Below the pieces are notes generated by a model. That model had not been told where the DNA came from and searched no databases. It saw nothing but the letters and a program-made list of their open reading frames with translations. From PFJX01 sp964542455 (lineage in GTDB: Bacteria; Pseudomonadota; Gammaproteobacteria; Burkholderiales; Thiobacillaceae), in the NCBI GenBank assembly GCA_964542455.1, contig CAZIUC010000001.1:62001-126000 (forward strand): DNA of 64,000 nt. The letters are read 5' to 3'. Made by a program: the position numbers and the translations under genes. This document shows positions 59,201 to 64,000 of the stretch, piece by piece (the first letter of the stretch is position 1; every line of letters begins with the position of its first letter).

Positions 59201-59945
59201 CGTCGAGGGAAGGATGTCCAGGCGGCAGACGGCCGCAACTGCGCGGATCGTGGGCGGGGTCGTTGGCGATCACCGGGGCGCCGCTCACCACGGCGGCGGC
59301 GGCCAGGGAATCCATGGCGTTGAAGCGAAAACCGGTGGCGGCCTGCTCGTCATAAAGCCGGCGCGATGTCTCGTCCCAGGCGATATTGGTGATGGCCAGC
59401 GACTGGAGATAGTGGCTGCCATCCGTTTCATGCCCCAGGTCCGCGATAAAGCCATATTCGCTGCCGGTGAGACGCAGGATGTCGCTGAGGGCGGCCTCGA
59501 ACACCGTCTTCGAGTCGCTGTCGCTCACATACAGGCCGAGCAGGCGGCTGACGCATTCCAGGATTTCATGGCCGCGTTGCAATTGTGCTTCCGCTTGCTT
59601 GCGTTGGGTGATGTCTATGGCCAAACCGCTGACATGGCGCCGCCCTTCGTGTTCTAGCGGCAAGCCGGTGCCGTAGAAGGTATGACGGCTACCATCGGCG
59701 GCGATCAAATCAAACTCCATGGTCACCGGGGTGCCGCCCAGGACGGTGGTGATGGCTTGTCGCACGTGCTCCATCTGGTCTGGCGGTACGACATCCAGGG
59801 CGCGGAAGTCCACCATGTCCGCCGCGGTGAGGCCGAAGGTTTCCAGATAGGCGCGGTTCCAGCCGGCGAAGCGGCCTTCCGCGTCGAACATGAAATAGAG
59901 GCCGGGGGCGGCATCCAGAATCGGAATGGCTTGATTGGGCGTCAT
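56244..59945 (-). CDS. Multi-PAS/GAF cyclic-di-GMP enzyme with GGDEF and EAL
   Basis: A 1233-residue soluble sensor protein with no membrane helix. In order: PAS, a GAF domain (residues about 130-300, with GSEYGFIADLGHE and FLGLPLLRGTEILGSIGLAN), then four more PAS domains, GGDEF and EAL. GGDEF is intact (RLGGDEFVILLEQ, about residue 885) with an I-site RDED before it. The EAL part has GVEALVRW, LELTESVIM, DDFGTGYSS and EGVET. Both activities look possible. Its start overlaps the stop of the following-strand partner by 4 nt. Confidence 0.92.
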   Translation of the reverse strand: MTPNQAIPILDAAPGLYFMFDAEGRFAGWNRAYLETFGLTAADMVDFRALDVVPPDQMEHVRQAITTVLGGTPVTMEFDLIAADGSRHTFYGTGLPLEHEGRRHVSGLAIDITQRKQAEAQLQRGHEILECVSRLLGLYVSDSDSKTVFEAALSDILRLTGSEYGFIADLGHETDGSHYLQSLAITNIAWDETSRRLYDEQAATGFRFNAMDSLAAAAVVSGAPVIANDPAHDPRSCGRLPPGHPSLDAFLGLPLLRGTEILGSIGLANRTGGYDEALVAELRPVIEACAQLVAACRDERARRQTEMELRARERELDSIVENIPNMLFVKDAATLRFVRFNRAGEEMMGVSREAIIGRKDHDLMPREQADFYTACDRQVLASGVPLDIAEEAHTSPTGTRTLHTRKVCIRGEDGQPQFLLGIAEDISERKRHADALRMYERMVSCMPDHLSVLGRDYRYLAVNDTYLQHHGLAREDIIGHSVAELLGQTVFDTRVKEKLDRCLAGKRVHYSDWFDFPVTGRRFVDVTYTPYQDDDGRITGVIVASRDLTDLEQAHQTLMETETRYRLMVDQMADAFFVTDLHGRIVDVNQRACDTLGYTREELLALDVLDVEQDFDLARATALWEALQPGQTVTIQGHHRRKDGTVFPVEIRLSCLELNGQRLLPALARDISERVQAEEKLRQAAVVFDNAQEGVMVTDRNARILAVNPAFCEITGYDEAEVLGETPAKFKSGRHDTAFYQAMWRALSETGRWQGEVWDRRSDGEVYPKWLSISAVRDAGGEIVRYVSLFADITHLKESEARLEHLAHFDVLTDLPNRLLFTSRLEHAVEQARRHGQRLALLFLDLDRFKTVNDSLGHPAGDELLITVARRIRKRLRDEDTLARLGGDEFVILLEQLDEAQMAAIVAQDLLQVLATPVQLSGGHEVFIGASIGISLFPDDADDAMRLVSSADAALYQAKEQGRNTYRFYTEALTTAANEHLALETRLRRGLERGEFILYYQPLVDAHSGRAVGVEALVRWQPPGEAMVPPDKFIPIAEETGLIVPLGEWILRTACAQARAWLDAGLPPLVMAVNLSGRQFQATNMVDLVYTTLIDSGLPAQFLELELTESVIMAQAEQAITTLDALKALGVRLAIDDFGTGYSSLAYLKRFPIDKLKIDRGFVQGLADDANDREIAATIIAMGRSLNLTVLAEGVETDYQLTFLRLYGCDQYQGYLFSRPLPAEEILPLLISP

Positions 59946-62188
59946 GTTTTATCGGCGGCCCGTTGTGCCAGCCACTGGTCCAGTTCCGCCGCGGGCACCG
60001 GCCGGCTGCATAAGTATCCCTGGTAGGCATCGCAACCGTGGATCTGCAGGAAGGCGAGTTGCTCCTCGGTTTCCACCCCTTCGGCCAGTACTTTCAGGTG
60101 CAGGTTGCGCGCCATGGCGATGATGGTGGCGGCGATTTCCATGTCGCTCTGGTCCTGGGGGATTTCGCGGATGAAGCTCTGGTCGATCTTGAGTTTGTCG
60201 ATGGGAAAGCGCTTCAGGTAGGCGAGCGAGGAATAACCGGTGCCGAAATCGTCGATGGAAATCGTGATGCCCAGTGCCTTGAGGTCGCGCAGCGTGGCGC
60301 TGGCCTGGTCGGGATTCTCCATGACCGCGCTTTCCGTGACTTCCAGTTCCAGCAACCCCGGGGGAAGGCCGCTGGCGTCGAGCACGGCACGGACATGCGC
60401 GGCCAGGTTGCTCTGGCGGAACTGGCGCGGCGAGAGATTCACCGCCACGCGCAAGGTGGGCACGGCGGCATCGTCCAGCCATGCCTTCCCCTGGGTGCAA
60501 GCGGTGAACAGTACCCATTCGCCGAGGGGAACGATGAGGCCGGTTTCTTCCGCCAGGGGGATGAAGCGATCCGGCGCGATCAGGCCGGAGGCGGGATGAT
60601 CCCAGCGCACCAGGGCTTCCACTCCGAGGATATCGCCGCTGCCGACATCGATCTGCGGCTGGTAATACACCAGGAATTCCTGCTGCTCGATGGCGTGCCG
60701 CAGGTTGGTTTCCAGCGTCAGGCGCTCGCGCGCCGAGCGTGTCATCGCGGCGTTGTAGAAACGAAAGGTGTTGCGCCCGTCGTCCTTGGACTGGTGCATG
60801 GCGGCGTCGGCGTTCTTGAGCAGGGTGGCGGCATCCTTGCCATCCGCCGGGTAGGCGCTGATGCCGATGCTGGCGCCGATGAAGACCGTCTGGCCGTCCA
60901 GGTCGAACGGGAGGGTCAGGGCGGCGAGCAGCTTGTCCGCCATGGAGGAGGCCTGGGTGGCGTCGCCCCCCCGCTCCAGGGCGATGACGAACTCGTCCCC
61001 GCCCAGTCGCGCCAGGGTGTCTTCCGCGCGCACGGATCGGCCCAGTCGGCGGGCCACTTCCCGCAATACGCGGTCGCCTATGGGATGGCCGAGAGCGTCA
61101 TTGACGGTCTTGAAACGGTCCAGGTCGATGAACAGCAGCGTCAGCAGCGTGTCATCCCGTTCGGCGCGCTGGATGGCGTGATCAAGGCGGGCGTTGAACA
61201 GCAGCCGGTTGGGCAGGCCGGTCAAGGGGTCGAAATGCGCCAGGCGTTCCCGCTCGGCCTCGGATTGCTTGATCTGGCTGATGTCGCTGAACACGCCAAC
61301 GTAATTGGTCAGCTTGCCGGCCCCGTCGGTGACGCCGCTGATGGTCAGCCATTCGGGATAAATCTCGCCATTCTTGCGCCGATTCCAGATCTCGCCGCTC
61401 CAGGAGCCGGTCTGCGTGATGCTGTTCCAGAGTGCCTGGTAGAAAGCCTTGTCCTGGCGGCCGGACTTGAGGATGCGCGGATTGCTGCCCAGCACCTCCG
61501 CTTCCGTGTAGCCGGTGATGACCGTGAAGGCGCGGTTGACCGCGATCATGTTGCCGGCCGGGTCGGTGATCGAAACCCCGTCGGTGGTGCTTTCGAATAC
61601 CTTGGCCGCCTGGCGCAGCCGTTCTTCGATCAGGCGCCGTTCGCTGATGTCCATGAAGGTCACCACCGAGCCGATCACCTGGCCGTCCCGGCGCATGGGG
61701 TAGGACCAGTACTCCACCGGGAAGGCGGTACCGTCGCGGCGCCAGAACACCTCGTCGTCGACATGAATGCCGCGATTCTCGGTGTAGGCGCGGTAGGCGC
61801 GGCATTCCCCGGCGGGATAGGGCGTGCCGTCGCCATGGCTGTGGTGGATGAGTTCGTGGATGTGCCGGCCCAGCAGATCCTCGGCGCGCTCGTAGCCGAG
61901 CAGGCGCAGGCCGGCCGGGTTGACGAAGGTGCACTCACCGTGCGTATCGACGCCGTAGATGCCCTCGGCCATCGAGTCGAGCAGCAGGTTGATGCGCTCT
62001 TCCCGCTCGCGCAAAGCCTGTTGGTTGCGTTGGCGCTCGCTCACGTCGCGCATGACGCCGATGAACTGACGCTGGCCGGCGCCGCCGCGTTCACCGATGC
62101 TGACCTCGACCGGGATCTCGCGCCCGTCCCGATGACGCAACACGAAGGCAAGCTCGCGCCAGGGTATGCTGGGTTGGCCGCTGTTCAA
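59942..62188 (-). CDS. 3' part of an interrupted PAS-GGDEF-EAL gene
   Basis: This 748-residue open part contains the second half of a PAS domain, two more PAS domains (HGECTFVNPAGLRLLGYERA, FESTTDGVSITDPAGNMIAV), an intact GGDEF (RLGGDEFVIALE, I-site RAED) and an intact EAL domain (GVEALVRW, LEVTES, DDFGTGYSS). The shown 5' end is a TTG in the middle of a PAS domain, not a natural start; an ATG at 62053 could begin a shorter working protein. The upstream part lies in the same frame, separated only by a TGA and 12 codons. It overlaps the next gene by 4 nt. Confidence 0.8.
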   Translation of the reverse strand: MNSGQPSIPWRELAFVLRHRDGREIPVEVSIGERGGAGQRQFIGVMRDVSERQRNQQALREREERINLLLDSMAEGIYGVDTHGECTFVNPAGLRLLGYERAEDLLGRHIHELIHHSHGDGTPYPAGECRAYRAYTENRGIHVDDEVFWRRDGTAFPVEYWSYPMRRDGQVIGSVVTFMDISERRLIEERLRQAAKVFESTTDGVSITDPAGNMIAVNRAFTVITGYTEAEVLGSNPRILKSGRQDKAFYQALWNSITQTGSWSGEIWNRRKNGEIYPEWLTISGVTDGAGKLTNYVGVFSDISQIKQSEAERERLAHFDPLTGLPNRLLFNARLDHAIQRAERDDTLLTLLFIDLDRFKTVNDALGHPIGDRVLREVARRLGRSVRAEDTLARLGGDEFVIALERGGDATQASSMADKLLAALTLPFDLDGQTVFIGASIGISAYPADGKDAATLLKNADAAMHQSKDDGRNTFRFYNAAMTRSARERLTLETNLRHAIEQQEFLVYYQPQIDVGSGDILGVEALVRWDHPASGLIAPDRFIPLAEETGLIVPLGEWVLFTACTQGKAWLDDAAVPTLRVAVNLSPRQFRQSNLAAHVRAVLDASGLPPGLLELEVTESAVMENPDQASATLRDLKALGITISIDDFGTGYSSLAYLKRFPIDKLKIDQSFIREIPQDQSDMEIAATIIAMARNLHLKVLAEGVETEEQLAFLQIHGCDAYQGYLCSRPVPAAELDQWLAQRAADKT

Positions 62189-62224
62189 ATAACGGTTGAA
62201 TCCGGCCTCGTGCCGGCCGCGAAA

Positions 62225-63199
62225 TCATTCCGGTATCAGGTCGGTAAGTGGACGATCCTGGAGTTCCCTGGCGCTATAGCCGGTGAGCCGGCTGATGGCC
62301 GGGTTGGCGAATACCACCCGGCTGGCTTCATCCACCACCAGAACGCCATCCACGGCGGTATCCAGAATGGCGCGAATGCGGGATTCGCTCTCGACCAGCG
62401 CGGTCTCGGCGCGACGCTGTTCACTGATATCCAGGCCGGAACTGAGCGCCGCGTTCACTTTGCCCTCGGCATCGCGCAGCGGGGTGTTATGCCAGGTCAG
62501 GTGGCGTTCTTCACCGCTGCATGTCAGCACGGGATTGTCGTAGGCGAGGGAGGAATCGATGTCGCCCGCCAGCACCCGCTGGAACAAGGCGCGAACCTCG
62601 TCGCGCGCGCGCTCGGGGACGAAGCGTTCGATCCAGGACTGCCCCAGGATGTCGGCCTCCGCGCAGCGCAGGATGGCGCAGCCCGCGGGGTTGATCCGGG
62701 TCACTCGGCCTTCCCGGTCGAGTACCAGCAGCATCGCCCCGGATACGGAGAGCAGTTGTTCGGCGTAATCACGTGACTCGCGCAGCGCCAGCAAGGCCTG
62801 TTTGCGCTCCGTGATGTCGCGCACCAGCGCCTGCAGAAGAAAGCCATCGGGCCGTTCGATCCGATTGAGGCGGATTTCCGCCTCGAAAATGCCGCCATCC
62901 AGACGTTGGTGCCGCCATTCGAACAATTGCGGCGTGCCATCGTAGGCCAATTTGATGTGAGCGCGCGCCGCCGCTTCCGAGTCGCCGCCATCGGCTTGCC
63001 GGGGTGGCGAAAAGTCCCAGGGCGTCTTGCCCAGGATGTCCTTCTCCGTACAAGCAAACAGCGTCAGGGTGCTGGGGTTGCACGCCACGAACCGCATGCC
63101 GTCGAGCAGAAAAATGGCATCCCCCGCCGCATCGAACAAGGCATGGCAGTCCGGCGCGCAGGTGCGGAATGTGGAGGTGGGGCGGGACGAATCGCTCAA
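62225..63199 (-). CDS. 5' part of the interrupted PAS-GGDEF-EAL gene
   Basis: A 324-residue piece with two complete PAS domains (HALFDAAGDAIFLLDGMRF, LLSVSGAMLLVLDREGRV) and the first half of a third (ILDTAVDGVLVVDEASRV), which ends in LTDLIPE and a TGA. Reading through the stop gives FRGRHEAGFNRYLNSG, exactly the expected continuation of a PAS core. The start is a TTG with CAGGAACCCC upstream; no in-frame ATG is available nearby. The intact gene would encode about 1085 residues. Confidence 0.78.
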   Translation of the reverse strand: MSDSSRPTSTFRTCAPDCHALFDAAGDAIFLLDGMRFVACNPSTLTLFACTEKDILGKTPWDFSPPRQADGGDSEAAARAHIKLAYDGTPQLFEWRHQRLDGGIFEAEIRLNRIERPDGFLLQALVRDITERKQALLALRESRDYAEQLLSVSGAMLLVLDREGRVTRINPAGCAILRCAEADILGQSWIERFVPERARDEVRALFQRVLAGDIDSSLAYDNPVLTCSGEERHLTWHNTPLRDAEGKVNAALSSGLDISEQRRAETALVESESRIRAILDTAVDGVLVVDEASRVVFANPAISRLTGYSARELQDRPLTDLIPE

Positions 63200-63381
63200 T
63201 GGGGTTCCTGAAACACATCCCGGAAAGAAAATACCCGTGGAGGTGAACTGGGATTGGGCTCTGCCTCTACAGAAGCGTTAACGGCAAACCGCCATATATC
63301 TTTAGTTTCGGGATCGAGGGGTGGCAAGCACGGGCTCGGCGCTCCGGCTGAGGCGACTTTTCTGATTTCTGGGGCGCAGTT

Positions 63382-63529
63382 CGCGTTGGCTGGTGATGCG
63401 ACAGAAAGCGCCCGAGGGAGTGGTCTCTCCCTTTTCCAAAGGGGGAATGGGGATTTCTCCAAGGGTTGCGCTTGCCCGAGCGTCCAGAAATCCCCCCTAA
63501 CCCTTCTTTTTCAAAGGGGGGAACCACTG
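63382..63529. repeat. Copy of the CCCCCCTTT palindromic element with MITE-like left end
   Basis: The left end CGCGTTGGCTGGTGATGCGA matches the ends of the 265-bp element near 43.4 kb. TCTCCCTTTTCCAAAGGGGG, the motif CCGAGCGTCCAGAAATCCCC and the right arm TTTTTCAAAGGGGGGAACCA follow. The surrounding gap from 63200 to 63721 contains no convincing gene; a 64-residue minus-strand frame at 63583-63777 has no support. Confidence 0.7.
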
Positions 63530-63775
63530 TTCCAACCACATTGGAGAGAGGGGGGCGGCTTCGCGCGAATGGGGCATCTCGTTCAAGATTTCCCCGGGGT
63601 GGCCGATAACCGGTCGGTATTCACTGCCGAGACATCGCGGCCATGCCTGATAGCCATCGCGTTACCTTTGATAACGTCGTCGAGACGCCAGGTTGTCGCG
63701 CGCGCGGCGAGCGTGTCATCGATGTCGCGCGAGGCTGTTGATGCATCCGCGGTCGCTCCGGTCCGGCTGCCCGCC

Positions 63776-64000
63776 ATGAACTGGCCGCGTTGGTCGATCT
63801 ATCTATTCGCGGTGGCGATTACCACGGCGACGCTGCTGCTCAGAATGACCCTGGCGCCGTCCTTCGGCGAGCGGCCGCTGCTGATTCTGCTCATGTTGCC
63901 CATCGTGCTCAGCGCTCTGATCGGCGGCATCGGGCCGGGGCTGCTCGCGACCTTCATCGCCGCCTGCGCTTCGGCCTGGTTCATCCCCCCGGTCGCTGAA
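63776..64000 (+). CDS. DUF4118-type membrane sensor protein, 5' part
   Basis: Only the first 75 residues are inside the window. They show three closely spaced membrane helices (WSIYLFAVAITTATLLL, LLILLMLPIVLSALIGG, GPGLLATFIAACASAWFI) ending in PPVAE, the pattern of the four-helix DUF4118 module in KdpD-like histidine kinases and other sensors. An in-frame ATG at 63722 would add 18 residues; neither start has a clear ribosome-binding site. The output domain is unknown. Confidence 0.75.
   Translation, partial: MNWPRWSIYLFAVAITTATLLLRMTLAPSFGERPLLILLMLPIVLSALIGGIGPGLLATFIAACASAWFIPPVAE

Noticed and set aside
63583..63777. 64-residue minus-strand reading frame
   Set aside because: No ribosome-binding site or family signal, and it overlaps the start of the DUF4118 gene.

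Overview
The window is a contiguous piece of a GC-rich proteobacterial chromosome, most likely a betaproteobacterium of the Nitrosomonadales/Thiobacillus/Gallionella kind. This is an inference from gene order (mnmG-rsmG-parA-parB-atpIBEFHAGDC), the PEP-CTERM genes and the codon style; no rRNA is present to prove it. The mnmG-rsmG-parAB-atp block usually lies close to the replication origin, so the left end is probably origin-proximal.

Left part (1-14.3 kb): the 3' part of mnmG, then rsmG, the ParAB segregation pair, a complete nine-gene F1Fo ATP synthase operon, a CAT-anticodon tRNA with its own sigma-70 promoter, and the tightly overlapping miaB-phoH-ybeY-corC operon. At 14.6-15.2 kb lies a secreted Met/Pro/Asn-rich repeat protein of no recognised family, closed by a strong terminator.

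Middle part (15.3-38.1 kb): a leftward cluster with a periplasmic protein, an MMPL/RND transporter, AcuI oxidoreductase, a large PAS-GGDEF-EAL protein and AmpG. It is followed by a rightward rubrerythrin-rubredoxin-reductase operon behind two palindromes, a PEP-CTERM pair (PrsT-like TPR protein, plus a PEP-CTERM protein with a sigma-54 promoter), a leftward metal-handling operon (LolD-like ATPase, FtsX permease, small Cys protein, porin, ZnuA-like, ZnuB-like, DUF3299; no ZnuC), and two tandem DUF302 proteins.

Right part (38.2-56.1 kb): an assimilatory nitrate island. The nrtABD transporter with nasS, narK with a kinase/phosphatase, a CBS protein and nasT, and nirB-nirD-nasA form three leftward units. 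Each begins with a clear sigma-54 promoter. The nrtA and nirB leaders also carry an ANTAR-type hairpin overlapping an intrinsic terminator, the expected NasT antitermination target. NasS (nitrate sensor) and NasT (RNA-binding antiterminator) are encoded in different units. The nasA gene carries three in-frame 153-bp tandem repeats derived from a dispersed palindromic element; they split the spacing of its [4Fe-4S] cysteine motif. A BrnT/BrnA toxin-antitoxin pair sits downstream of nasA.

Right end (56.2-64 kb): two translationally coupled multi-PAS GGDEF-EAL genes, one cut by a single in-frame TGA, then repeats and the start of a DUF4118 membrane sensor gene. Two repeat families recur through the accessory region: GTAG-type REP palindromes, and a CCCCCCTTT...AAAGGGGGG inverted-repeat element.
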